Positions 19,942 to 28,515 of a stretch of 64,000 nt of DNA are shown here, one piece after another. Under the pieces are notes generated by a model. That model had not been told where the DNA came from, searched no databases, and saw only the letters and a program-made list of their open reading frames with translations. The stretch spans positions 1 through 64,000 of the forward strand of contig JANQRJ010000099.1 in assembly GCA_028284635.1 (NCBI GenBank), written 5' to 3'. Source of the DNA: Pelagicoccus sp. Lineage in GTDB: Bacteria > Verrucomicrobiota > Verrucomicrobiia > Opitutales > Opitutaceae. The position numbers were made by a program, and so were the translations under genes. The first letter of the stretch is position 1; each line of letters starts with the position of its first letter.

Positions 19942-22900
19942 GCTCGCCCGCCCCCTCGCCAGACGGCATCCGGCCTGTTCCCTACGCCTATTGGATGCTG
20001 TTCGTTCCCGCTCTCGCCGCTTTCTCCTTGGTCACAAGCAACTACTGGATGGCAGGGGCGATTAGCGTAGCCACCGTTTCACTACAGCTCCTCGGACATA
20101 AGCTCGATCACCTCCATCACCGACTCGAGACCGCCACTCGATGGCTGCTCATTTCCGGAGCCTATGCCTTGGCCCTGCTTCCACGCTGGCCTGGGGAGCT
20201 TTCGGACCATCACTGGCTGCCGCTCGTCCTGGGCTCCGCAGTCGCGATCGCCTCGGCCACACTCAAACAATCCCTGGGACTCGGTCGCGCAACGCTCAGT
20301 ATGGTCGCAATAGGCGCTCTCCTGATAGCTCGCAATCTAGTCGCGGCACGCGAATTCGTTTTTCCCATGGAAGAATGGCTCGGACTCGCAGCCTTCGTCG
20401 CTATCCTGGAAATCGGGCGCTCACGCCGGTATCGAAATTCCAGTGACACGCTCGATGTCGAGTTCTCGCTCTCTCTCGGGATCGCCATTCTCGCCAGCTT
20501 CCATAACAATTCTCCCATCTTTGCCGCCCTGACCGTCGCAATGCCGATCGCAGGATACCTGCTGCGCAGCCACACTTTGTCGAAGACCGTGGAAGACCTG
20601 GTCCGCTTCTCGGAAACGGCGCTGCCCGAACTCGACCGAACCCGCCGTCCGGCACGATACCTAGGAGGGGCGGCCGCAGCCCTTGCAAGCTGCGTGACGC
20701 TCTTCAGCTTCGTGGGCTACCTCGCCCTTTTGCAGGTCCCCTCCTGGACCGACTATGTCAAAGACGCGCCCTACCTGCTTCGCTCTACCGGCGAGAAAGT
20801 GCAGAGCATCGCTGAAACGACCGAACTCGACACCGAACCGTTGAAAGGATTGGCCAACAAAATCCGGCAAACGGATTCGCAAACGGAACGTACTGGAAAG
20901 GTCAATACAATCTCCAAAGACCGCGCCTCGCCGAACAGCGCACCAGCAACGGAGCTACGGACCGCGATCGGCGAAGGCGAAACAAGGCAATCCCCCACCC
21001 GCAAGAGCGTGCCCGCTCACGGAGACAAGACTCGCCAGAACGTCATAGTGCTACAACCAGAGAGTCCAGTGGACGAAGCGATCGCCACGCCCGACCGCTG
21101 GACTGCAAGCCAGGGAGCAATCTTCGGCCAGTCGACTTCAGCAACCGGCGGGCAGAGCGAATCGAGGCCAGCCACGCCTAGCATCGCCGACCCGCCGGAA
21201 GGCCCGGTCCCCGCTACCGAGCAAAGCGAACAGCAACACGACAACTCGACCGCTTTCAGAAGCGAATTGAGACGAATGCTCGCGGAGAGCATCGATTTAA
21301 CGATCGATCTACCCGAGCTTGCAGACCATGACCCGCAACCAGTACCGGGTTTCGGAGGCGGCATAGTCATCGAGGAAACAAGCCGGGCGGCGAGCCTTAG
21401 TCCCTCGCTGGTCTTGACCGCGAAACTCGACAACCCGGACGCCGCTCCAGGCAGACTCTACCTGCGTTACAACGTTTTGGATACCCTGACACCATACGGC
21501 TTCATCGACAGTCGACGCGAAACCGACTTCGAAACAGCCGAACTCGGACCCAGAGCGACGCCCGCGATCAAGGGCTTCAAGACCAGCAGGAGTGCGGACA
21601 CGAACCTCACCATAACCGTCGTCCTCGGCGACAGCCAGACCCTGCCGTTGCCCGATTCGTTCGAGAGCATCCGAATAGCAGGCGGCAGCCAAGTTCTCTA
21701 CCACGCGAAAGATCGCATCATCAAAGCTCCGCAAGACCAACAGACCGTTACCTACCAAATCGCAGCCGCAGACCTGGATGTCGAGTCGCAGGAGCAGGAA
21801 GCTGCGTCACTGAGCAGTGAATACAGGCAGAAACTGCTCTCCGTTCCGTTGCCGCCAAAGGAGCGCGCCTATCTGAAGCGCCGAGCGGAAAGCATCGGAG
21901 GCCGCAGGACCGACTCCGCTAGGTTCGCCAAGCGAATCGCTTCCTACTTCGCCGCTCGACACCCTTACTCCCTCGATTTCGCAATACCGCCCGGCGACGA
22001 ACACCCCACAGTACGATGGCTCAAGGAGCAATCGGATGGAATCTGCTCGCACTACGCTGCCGCATTCACGCTATTGGCCCGCAGTCGAGGAATACCCACT
22101 CGAGTGGTCACGGGTTTCTCGGCCACGGAATACGACGCCACGAGCGGCCGCTTCTCAGCTATGGCTCTCGACGCCCACGCCTGGATCGAATACCTAGACG
22201 AATCCAATCGTTGGATACGCTTCGAGACCACGCCACCTGCCTCGCTGGAAGTCCTCGCCAGATTCCGCAACGCCGCAGCGGAAAGAAGCCCGTTGGCAGG
22301 CGAGCTTCTCGTCGCTCAAGAGGAGAAGAATCTCGATACGGTCCAACCGCAAGCTCCCGCCGAAACCAGCGAAGCGACTTCGCCGGTCTCGAAGGAACCT
22401 ATCGTGATCGACTACGACTTCCTCGCCAAAGTGAAAACCATGCCGGATCTGTCCCCAACGCAAACCGACAGCCTCCCAGGACCTCAACAGCCAGAGAACG
22501 AGGAAACGAACGAAGAAACGCCAGCAAGCAAACCGACAGCCTCGAAAATCGAGGTACCGTCCAGCATTCCCGACGAACCGAAAGCCGAAGAAGAGACGGC
22601 AACTCCAATCCGCGGTTTGCCGGCAAGCGCCGAGACTGAAACGGAAACCCGAGCCCCGGTATCGAACCCATCGTCCTTCAACGCAAACACCCTGATCATA
22701 TGTCTGCTGCTGATCCTGGCTCTCGGCTACCCGATCATGAGCTTTGCGAAAAAAGCGAAAGAGAGCCTCAACACCCCGACCAAGCAGCGCCTGCGAGCCA
22801 AAGCCGGGCAACTGCTACGCGAAGTCGAAGAGCTTACCCGGCAACTGAACCTGACGGAAGATCCAGTCTGGGCCGAAGTAAGGGCATCCCTCACCGCTCA

Positions 22901-22997
22901 AAGATACGGACCCGCCACCAATAAGCCGCTCGTGGAGGACCTCGCAGTGAAAGTCGCCTTGCTCGCCAAAGCGCAAAAGAAGCGCCGAAACGTCTGA
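19938..22997 (+). CDS. TgpA-like membrane transglutaminase
   Basis: 1019 residues. An N-terminal bundle of about six to eight membrane helices resembles the TgpA/DUF3488 arrangement. A long polar periplasmic stretch rich in Thr, Ser, Glu and Pro follows. The transglutaminase core has Cys703 in SDGICSHYAAAFTLLAR and His747 in DAHAWIEY, with an acidic residue in RFETTPP. Next come a second low-complexity region, one membrane helix (LIICLLLILALGYPIM) and a short cytoplasmic tail. TgpA acts at the periplasmic face in Pseudomonas. The ATG overlaps the DUF58 stop. The substrate is unknown, and the linkers are longer than usual. Confidence 0.86.
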   Translation: MSSPAPSPDGIRPVPYAYWMLFVPALAAFSLVTSNYWMAGAISVATVSLQLLGHKLDHLHHRLETATRWLLISGAYALALLPRWPGELSDHHWLPLVLGSAVAIASATLKQSLGLGRATLSMVAIGALLIARNLVAAREFVFPMEEWLGLAAFVAILEIGRSRRYRNSSDTLDVEFSLSLGIAILASFHNNSPIFAALTVAMPIAGYLLRSHTLSKTVEDLVRFSETALPELDRTRRPARYLGGAAAALASCVTLFSFVGYLALLQVPSWTDYVKDAPYLLRSTGEKVQSIAETTELDTEPLKGLANKIRQTDSQTERTGKVNTISKDRASPNSAPATELRTAIGEGETRQSPTRKSVPAHGDKTRQNVIVLQPESPVDEAIATPDRWTASQGAIFGQSTSATGGQSESRPATPSIADPPEGPVPATEQSEQQHDNSTAFRSELRRMLAESIDLTIDLPELADHDPQPVPGFGGGIVIEETSRAASLSPSLVLTAKLDNPDAAPGRLYLRYNVLDTLTPYGFIDSRRETDFETAELGPRATPAIKGFKTSRSADTNLTITVVLGDSQTLPLPDSFESIRIAGGSQVLYHAKDRIIKAPQDQQTVTYQIAAADLDVESQEQEAASLSSEYRQKLLSVPLPPKERAYLKRRAESIGGRRTDSARFAKRIASYFAARHPYSLDFAIPPGDEHPTVRWLKEQSDGICSHYAAAFTLLARSRGIPTRVVTGFSATEYDATSGRFSAMALDAHAWIEYLDESNRWIRFETTPPASLEVLARFRNAAAERSPLAGELLVAQEEKNLDTVQPQAPAETSEATSPVSKEPIVIDYDFLAKVKTMPDLSPTQTDSLPGPQQPENEETNEETPASKPTASKIEVPSSIPDEPKAEEETATPIRGLPASAETETETRAPVSNPSSFNANTLIICLLLILALGYPIMSFAKKAKESLNTPTKQRLRAKAGQLLREVEELTRQLNLTEDPVWAEVRASLTAQRYGPATNKPLVEDLAVKVALLAKAQKKRRNV

Positions 22998-23062
22998 TGG
23001 CCACAACAGTAGCCGCGTTAGGGATGCTTAAAAAAGTTCTATGCAAACCAGCTCGATTCATG

Positions 23063-23098
23063 CTAAAATAGCCAAATTACGTTTTTTGGCTATTTTAG
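23063..23098. promoter_or_regulatory. Inverted repeat before the antitoxin gene (candidate operator)
   Basis: CTAAAATAGCCAAA at 23063-23076 is perfectly complementary to 23085-23098, with an 8-base spacer. It ends 10 bases before the antitoxin GTG and overlaps the AGGAG ribosome binding site. Phd/YefM antitoxins repress their own operons through palindromes at this position, so autoregulation is likely. Confidence 0.65.
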
Positions 23099-23108
23099 GA
23101 GTTTAGCA

Positions 23109-23399
23109 GTGCAAGAATATCCATCGACAGTAATGAAAAACCAATGGGGACGGATTGCGGACGCGGCTCTGAGAGAACCCGTGAGCATCACGAAGCATGG
23201 AAGAGTATCCCATGTCGTTATGTCCAAGGAAGAATACCAGAGCCTCAAAAAGGCAGCCTTTGTTGCTAAGGTAAAGGTCAAGCTCGAGGAAGGAATCAAA
23301 GAAGCGGACAATGGAGAATTCTCGGATCTGACGATTCCTGAGATTGCTGCGAAAGCCCGTAGAGAGTTTGAGCAGAAGCAACGGAATGGGGAAGTATAA
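23109..23399 (+). CDS. Type II antitoxin, Phd/YefM family
   Basis: 96 residues from a GTG start with a good AGGAG eight bases upstream. The N-terminal part (KNQWGRIADAALREPVSITKHGRVSHVVMSKEEY) has the Phd/YefM pattern: a short DNA-binding fold followed by a charged C-terminal tail expected to wrap the toxin. Its end overlaps the toxin start by 14 bases, as is usual for such pairs. Since the toxin gene is broken, this may be a relic or a free antitoxin. Confidence 0.85.
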   Translation: MQEYPSTVMKNQWGRIADAALREPVSITKHGRVSHVVMSKEEYQSLKKAAFVAKVKVKLEEGIKEADNGEFSDLTIPEIAAKARREFEQKQRNGEV

Positions 23400-23696
23400 A
23401 CTTACTCCGTCTGCCGAACGCGATCTTGATGGAATTTGGAAAGAGATTGCTTCTCATGATTTTGAAGCTGCTGACGGAGTTTTATTCCACATTCATCATC
23501 ACTGTAAAACACTAGCCGATTCGCCGAGGATCGGACGGATCATGGAGGAGTTCTCGTCAGTGCTTTATGTTTTCCAAGTTTCAAATCTGGGTGGCGAAGC
23601 TCATACATGATCTTCTACCGAATCGTTGACGACGGGATTGAGGCTATCCGTGTGATTGAATCGCACCGAGACATAACGCCCGAGTTTTTCGAGTAG
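23386..23696 (+). pseudogene. Frameshifted ParE/RelE-type toxin
   Basis: The first part, KYKLTPSAERDLDGIWKEIA through ADSPRIGRIMEEFSSVLYVFQVSN, matches the ParE fold. The frame then ends at 23610. The expected C-terminal strands (MIFYRIVDDGIEAIRVIESH, RDI) occur in another frame from 23607 to the stop at 23694-23696. Aligned by eye to the family, an extra 17 bases (about 23587-23603) separate QVSN from the YMIFYR strand. This would inactivate the toxin unless a frameshift rescues it. Confidence 0.75.
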
Positions 23697-23701
23697 TTGA
23701 C

Positions 23702-24235
23702 TTAATGCTCCACCCGTTCCAGCTCGTCCAGCGCATATTCGCGGCGCGCCAGCTCCAGCCTTAGGCGCTGGTAGGCCTCGTCCGAGATCCGCGGGGCGCG
23801 CGTCATGATCCACGCCAATTCTCGACCAGGATGTCCGATTACCGTCTCCCTGTAGTCGTCTGACACATACAAGATGTAGTACGGAGCGGTGAACACCCCG
23901 AAGAAACGCATCCGCCACTCCGCTCCCGTCTCCTCGTCGTGGACCCAGCCAGTCGGTCGCATCGTCTTGATCTTGCCTTCCGGACCGCCCTTGCGAAATC
24001 GGTAGGTCGTGCGGATCTTTCCATCCTCTCCCATCTCGTAGGTCTCAGTCGCCCCAAACGCATCCCGGTCCAGAAAAGTCGGCGTGTATCCATGAACGTA
24101 CCACGTACCCATGAATCGATCCACGTCCACGAAATCCGCCAACGGCTGATTCGGCTCCTTCCCCTTCGAGTTATTGCAAGCGGCGAAGACCAATAAAGCC
24201 ACCAGCAAACCACAGACGATGAAAATCCACTTCAT
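23702..24235 (-). CDS. blc: Outer-membrane lipocalin (Blc-like)
   Basis: 177 residues. A lipoprotein signal ends in FAAC (lipidated Cys20), followed by the lipocalin signature GTWYVHGY at 43-50 and a beta-rich body to about 155 (TYRFRKGG, GWVHDEETGAEW, PYYILYVSDDYRE). Blc lipocalins sit on the inner leaflet of the outer membrane and bind fatty acids or lysophospholipids. A clear AGGAGG lies six bases before the ATG, one of the few good Shine-Dalgarno sites in the window. The helical C-terminus (RLRLELARREYALDEL) is slightly extended. Confidence 0.9.
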   Translation of the reverse strand: MKWIFIVCGLLVALLVFAACNNSKGKEPNQPLADFVDVDRFMGTWYVHGYTPTFLDRDAFGATETYEMGEDGKIRTTYRFRKGGPEGKIKTMRPTGWVHDEETGAEWRMRFFGVFTAPYYILYVSDDYRETVIGHPGRELAWIMTRAPRISDEAYQRLRLELARREYALDELERVEH

Positions 24236-24333
24236 GAGAACCTCCTAGCTATTTCGCAATTCAAGATACCCATGAGATACGCGCCAGCGCCCCGCCGTGA
24301 TTCCAATAGATAGCCGATTTGGCAAAAAAGCTC

Positions 24334-25164
24334 TCAATGAATTGGCAAGGCTTCGTTTCCTTCCAAACCGCCACACGGACCCTGATCCGCCTTGGTAGCC
24401 TCTCGATAGAGAGCCTTCCCTTCCATCGTGTGCAAAGGCAGATAGCCCTCCGCGATCGACTCGCAATCCCCCGTCGCGTAGTGGCAGATGAACGAGCGTC
24501 GCCAACGGTCCTTGGACCGATTCGGCCCGGAGCCATGAATAACGCTGCCGTTGAAGAGAAGCGTATCGCCCGGCTCCATGATCGCCGGCACTACCTTCAT
24601 TCCAGCCGGGACCCCAATCCCGCTCGCATTCGCATCGTATGAGGAACCTCGCTTGCCGCATTCGATCGGCAAATCGGCCGTCTTCGGCACCACCATCATG
24701 CACCCGTTCTTCTCGTCGCAGAAATCCAAGGCCGTCCACGCCGCAATACAGGTTCCCGGTTGGACCCGCAGATAGAACTGGTCCTGATGAAGCGCTTGGC
24801 CGCGAGCCCCAGGCGGCTTGAAGTAGTACATGCTCTGAACCGCCAGAGGTTCCTCGCCGATCAGGACTCTCAATATCTCCGCCAGGCGCTTATCCAACAT
24901 CCACCCCTTCGATTTCGGGCAAAACCGATGAGGGTGCATCACCCGCGGATACGCTTTCAATATATCGTCTCCCGCTTCCTCCAGGCTAAGCGGCTCGTAG
25001 AAACCTGGAACCGAGCGGTCATGCATATCCTGAAAATGCTCCCGCACGCCATCGATTTCCTCCCCCGCGAACACCTGACGGGCTAGACAGTATCCCTCCT
25101 CCTCGAACTGCGTCTTCAACGCATCCAAGTCAGACCTTCGAAAACAGCTACAAGATGTACTCAT
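24334..25164 (-). CDS. Phytanoyl-CoA dioxygenase (PhyH) family protein
   Basis: A predicted Fe(II)/2-oxoglutarate-dependent hydroxylase of 276 residues from the ATG at 25164. A TTG-initiated form would begin at 25182. The iron ligands HxD are in ALHQDQFYLR and the distal His in GSVIHGSGPNRSKDRWR, whose Arg can bind 2-oxoglutarate. The substrate is unknown; family members hydroxylate ectoine, phytanoyl-CoA and diverse small molecules. It is divergent from an AraC regulator with only 35 bases between starts, so that regulator probably controls it. Confidence 0.87.
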   Translation of the reverse strand: MSTSCSCFRRSDLDALKTQFEEEGYCLARQVFAGEEIDGVREHFQDMHDRSVPGFYEPLSLEEAGDDILKAYPRVMHPHRFCPKSKGWMLDKRLAEILRVLIGEEPLAVQSMYYFKPPGARGQALHQDQFYLRVQPGTCIAAWTALDFCDEKNGCMMVVPKTADLPIECGKRGSSYDANASGIGVPAGMKVVPAIMEPGDTLLFNGSVIHGSGPNRSKDRWRRSFICHYATGDCESIAEGYLPLHTMEGKALYREATKADQGPCGGLEGNEALPIH

Positions 25165-25180
25165 GGAAACCACAATAGCC

Positions 25181-25195
25181 AAATTCGCGGAATTT
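25181..25195. promoter_or_regulatory. Short palindrome between phyH and araC
   Basis: AAATTC GCG GAATTT lies in the 35-base gap between the two divergent starts. It has exact 6-base arms around a 3-base spacer. It could be the AraC-type binding site or part of overlapping promoters; this is positional inference only. Confidence 0.35.
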
Positions 25196-25199
25196 TGAA

Positions 25200-26081
25200 A
25201 TGGACTCCATATCCAAAAACCTAGAATATTCTGCTATGTCCGTAAAATTCTCTTCCCCTCTCGAATATAGCGACTTTCGAGCAGGGCATTTCAAGGAGAC
25301 AGGCAAATACCACACTGTTAGAGAAAATGGGACGCGCGACTGGCTACTGATATACACAGTCAATGGCCGCGGACGTTTCGCTCATCCAGAGCAAACGCTG
25401 GTCGTCCGAGAAGGAGATGCCATCCTCCTTCCTCCAGGCTCCTACCACGACTACGGGCTGATCGACAGCAAGACGCCTTGGGAGCTTCTCTGGGCCCATT
25501 TCCTGCCTCGCAGCGACTGGCTTCCATATCTCGCTTGGCCCGAGACGAAGTCGGGCCTGCGACAGGTCAGCATTCCCCAAGAGCAAGCCCGACGAAAAGC
25601 GGAAAACGCCCTGAAGAAAACGGCGAGCCACCACTGTAGCAATCGCCCAAACCGGATGCCCTTCGCGCTGAATGCGTTGGAGGAAGCGATCCTTTGGATC
25701 GAGACCTATAGCTCGAATAAACGGCCCGTTCTGAGGGATGATCGACTGGACGCGGCCATCGACTTCATGATCGAAAATATCTCCAGCCCCCTTTCCCTCA
25801 CACTCATCGCAGACGAAATCGGTCTTTCCTCCTCTAGATTCTCGCACCTGTTCAAAAGCGCTATGGGAGTCAGTCCCATGAATTATATAGAGCAGATTCG
25901 CCTGAGCAAGGCATGCGAGCTCCTCGAGTTCACCCAGCGTCCTATCAACGAAATCGCGACAGCCGTCGGATTCGACGATCCTTTCTACTTCAGTAAGCGC
26001 TTCGGAAAGCGAAAAGGCGAATCGCCCCGAAGCTACCGCCTGCGTTTCCAGCCCAAGAATACCACATGCAAAAAGGTTTGA
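25200..26081 (+). CDS. AraC-family transcriptional regulator
   Basis: 293 residues. An N-terminal cupin-like ligand domain contains VVREGDAILLPPGSYHDY at about 60-80. Two C-terminal helix-turn-helix units follow (LTLIADEIGLSSSRFSHLF and INEIATAVGFDDPFYFSKRF, then PRSYRLRF). The type resembles regulators of sugar or osmolyte genes. It is divergent from the PhyH gene, its probable target. Confidence 0.92.
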   Translation: MDSISKNLEYSAMSVKFSSPLEYSDFRAGHFKETGKYHTVRENGTRDWLLIYTVNGRGRFAHPEQTLVVREGDAILLPPGSYHDYGLIDSKTPWELLWAHFLPRSDWLPYLAWPETKSGLRQVSIPQEQARRKAENALKKTASHHCSNRPNRMPFALNALEEAILWIETYSSNKRPVLRDDRLDAAIDFMIENISSPLSLTLIADEIGLSSSRFSHLFKSAMGVSPMNYIEQIRLSKACELLEFTQRPINEIATAVGFDDPFYFSKRFGKRKGESPRSYRLRFQPKNTTCKKV

Positions 26082-26119
26082 GTCGATCGCTGCCCTTCGG
26101 AGCGAAGTGTTCGAGCTAA

Positions 26120-26180
26120 GGTGGGACGGCTTCTCCGAGGACGTCTACGTCCAGATCGTCTTCGGAGAAGCCGACCCACC
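26120..26180. repeat. REP hairpin (GGTGGG..CGGCTTCTCCGA type)
   Basis: GGTGGGACGGCTTCTCCGA is mirrored by TTCGGAGAAGCCGACCCACC, giving arms of about 22 bases with one mismatch around a 17-base loop. It lies between the convergent araC and SDR genes. A second copy of this hairpin is nested inside the large palindrome at 36309-36545. Confidence 0.7.
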
Positions 26181-26213
26181 CTATCAAACCTTTTCGCAGA
26201 TGGTATAAAAAGG

Positions 26214-26954
26214 CTATCGCTTCTTGCTGAATAGATTGGCCAGCCCGCCATCGATCCCGATCGTCTCGCCCGTGAGCCAGGACTGTTCTTCCTGCAACAG
26301 CCATACCACGGCGCTCGCGATTTCCTCCGGATTTCCGATGCGGCCAAGAGCGTGCATCGACTGCGAAGCCTTGAGCGACATTTCGTTGTCCGTGATCGGC
26401 TTCGCCATCTTCGAACGCACCAGTCCGGGAGCCAAGCAGTTCACCCGGATTCCATAGCCCGCGTACGTCGCCGCAGCCGACAAGGTCAGACCGATCACCC
26501 CCGCCTTGGCCGCGGCGATCGCCTCGTGATTGGGAAAGCCATGACGGGCAGCAGCCGAAGATATGAACACGATGGATCCGCCACGCTTCATCATGCGTTT
26601 CGCCACGCTGCGCAGGACGGCGAAACAAGAGGACAGGTTCTTGGAAAGAACCCGCTCGAACTCCTCCCGACGCGTCAGATGGGCCGGCTTGAGCAAGATC
26701 GATCCCACGCAAACCGCCACTCCGTCGATGCGCCCCAGCAGGGCGTCCGCCTCGTCGAAAAAGCCGTCCACCGAATCCCAATCCTCCGCGTCGACCTGCA
26801 GCAGGTCGGCGCCCCGCAGCTTTTCCGTATCCTTCGCCAGTTCCAGATCGCGGACACCTGCCACCACTCGACCGCCTGTATCCAACAATTTCTTACAAGC
26901 CTCGCTGCCAATACTGCCAGTCGCCCCGATAATCACGAAGTTACGTTCTCCCAT
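26214..26954 (-). CDS. SDR-fold protein lacking the catalytic tyrosine
   Basis: 246 residues from the ATG at 26954, which overlaps the end of the photolyase gene by 14 bases. The NAD(P) motif is GATGSIGS at 10-17. Asn106 and Ser132/Ser133 fit the SDR core, and PGLVRSKM fits the post-catalytic loop. The usual YxxxK is instead IAAAK, with Ile146 where Tyr is expected and Lys150 kept. It may bind nucleotide without normal SDR redox chemistry, or use another residue. It is the last gene of an MFS-photolyase-SDR operon. Confidence 0.85.
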   Translation of the reverse strand: MGERNFVIIGATGSIGSEACKKLLDTGGRVVAGVRDLELAKDTEKLRGADLLQVDAEDWDSVDGFFDEADALLGRIDGVAVCVGSILLKPAHLTRREEFERVLSKNLSSCFAVLRSVAKRMMKRGGSIVFISSAAARHGFPNHEAIAAAKAGVIGLTLSAAATYAGYGIRVNCLAPGLVRSKMAKPITDNEMSLKASQSMHALGRIGNPEEIASAVVWLLQEEQSWLTGETIGIDGGLANLFSKKR

Positions 26955-28515
26955 ATCTCTTCCCTCCCTTGCTTCGATTGTCTTTCTTGATTTTCTTCGC
27001 CGTTTCGAGGATCTCGGATCGTTCACCCTCGGAGATGCGTTTCAAATTGCGCAACTGCATAGTCATACGCGGGTTGCCCTTAAGCAGATCCTCGTGTCGC
27101 AGCAAATAGTCCCAATAAAGCGCGGTAAACGGGCAAGCCTTCTCCCCGGAGCGAAGATCCGGGTCGAAACGACAATCATCGCAGTAGTTGCTCATCCGCT
27201 TGATATACTTTCCCGACGCCACGTAAGGTTTGGAACCGAGCAGCCCGCCGTCTCCAAACTGCGACATGCCCAGCGTATTCGGCAGCTCCACCCACTCCAC
27301 CGCATCCACGTACACGGCCAGGTACCAGGCGTGAACCTCCTGAGGCTTCACCCCCAGCAAAAGAGCGTAGAGACCCGTCACCATCAGACGCTGGATATGG
27401 TGAGCGTATCCGTATTTCAATGTCTGGCCAATCGCCTCCCGCAAGCAAAGCATCTCCGTATCCCCATCCCAGTAGAACGCAGGCAGCGGCTCCAGCGCCC
27501 CCATAGCATTGCGCTCCAAGTACTCCGGCATGAAGTTCCAGTAGATGCCGCGTACGTACTCCCGCCAGCCTAGGATCTGACGAATGAAGCCCTCCGTCGA
27601 CTCGATCCCCGCCGCTCCCTTCCGATACGCCTCCTCCGCCGCCGCGACCACCTCGCTCGGCCGCAAAAGGTGCAAGTTGATGGACGACGCCAGCAGCGAA
27701 TGCCGCAGGAAAGGCTCCCCTGTCCACATCGCATCCTGATGCTCCCCAAACCGAGGCAAATCCCACTCGATGAAATCCTCCAAGGCCTGCAAAGCCTGCT
27801 CGCGCGTCACCGGCCAGATCCATGTATCCAGTTTTCCAGGATGCTTGCTAAATCGACACTCCACCAGATCCATGACCTCCCGCGTCGTCTCGTCCGCATC
27901 GAAACTCCGCCGCCCTCCAAGCGTCTCCGGCCCCTCCTTGCCAAACGGCTTCCGATTGCTCGTATCGAAGTTCCACTTTCCGCCCGCCGGCTCCCCACCA
28001 TCCATCAACACGCCGTAGCGCCGACGCATCTCGCGGTAGAAGTACTCCATTCGGGGCTGCTTCCGCCCCTCCAGATGCTTAGCGAAATCGGCCCGCGAGC
28101 AAAAGAACCAGTTGTCCTCCAGTATCTCGCAAGCCACCCCAGTCCGTTTGCAAACCTCCTGCAAAGCGACCACCAGCCGATACTCGCCGGGCCAGGTAAG
28201 ACGAACCTTGCCAAACGAGTTCTCCCCAAGAAAGGCCGTCAAAGCTCCCTCTAAACTGTCTTGCCCCGGCTCGTCGCCCAACTCTCGGTAGCGAACATCG
28301 CAGCCAGCTTCTCGCAGCTCGTCGCGGAAATGCCGCATCGCAGAGAGAAACAACACGCTGCGCTGCTTGCTCGACCAAACGTATTCGGATTCTCCCGACA
28401 CCTCTGCCATCCAAACCACATCCCGCCCCTTGTCGAAGCCCTCGAACGCCGGCAGCTCTGTCGAAAGCTGATCGCCCAGAACCACCACCAGATTGCCTCC
28501 ACCTCTCACGCTCAC
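26941..28515 (-). CDS. Iron-sulfur bacterial cryptochrome/(6-4) photolyase (FeS-BCP, PhrB type)
   Basis: 524 residues from a GTG that overlaps the MFS stop (GTGA). The N-terminal GNLVVVLGDQLS begins the photolyase-related (DPRP) domain. Four cysteines at 357 (MLCLRE), 445 and 448 (YCDDC) and 461 (KACPF) match the 4Fe-4S ligands of Agrobacterium PhrB with a constant +7 offset, as I recall those positions. Proteins of this group repair (6-4) photoproducts or sense light, using FAD and a lumazine. It is translationally coupled to both neighbours. Confidence 0.9.
   Translation of the reverse strand: MSVRGGGNLVVVLGDQLSTELPAFEGFDKGRDVVWMAEVSGESEYVWSSKQRSVLFLSAMRHFRDELREAGCDVRYRELGDEPGQDSLEGALTAFLGENSFGKVRLTWPGEYRLVVALQEVCKRTGVACEILEDNWFFCSRADFAKHLEGRKQPRMEYFYREMRRRYGVLMDGGEPAGGKWNFDTSNRKPFGKEGPETLGGRRSFDADETTREVMDLVECRFSKHPGKLDTWIWPVTREQALQALEDFIEWDLPRFGEHQDAMWTGEPFLRHSLLASSINLHLLRPSEVVAAAEEAYRKGAAGIESTEGFIRQILGWREYVRGIYWNFMPEYLERNAMGALEPLPAFYWDGDTEMLCLREAIGQTLKYGYAHHIQRLMVTGLYALLLGVKPQEVHAWYLAVYVDAVEWVELPNTLGMSQFGDGGLLGSKPYVASGKYIKRMSNYCDDCRFDPDLRSGEKACPFTALYWDYLLRHEDLLKGNPRMTMQLRNLKRISEGERSEILETAKKIKKDNRSKGGKRYGRT

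Noticed and set aside
23344..23385. Upstream start for the ParE-like toxin
   Set aside because: The ATG at 23386 gives KYKLTPSAERDL, the normal family N-terminus, and the usual short overlap with the antitoxin.
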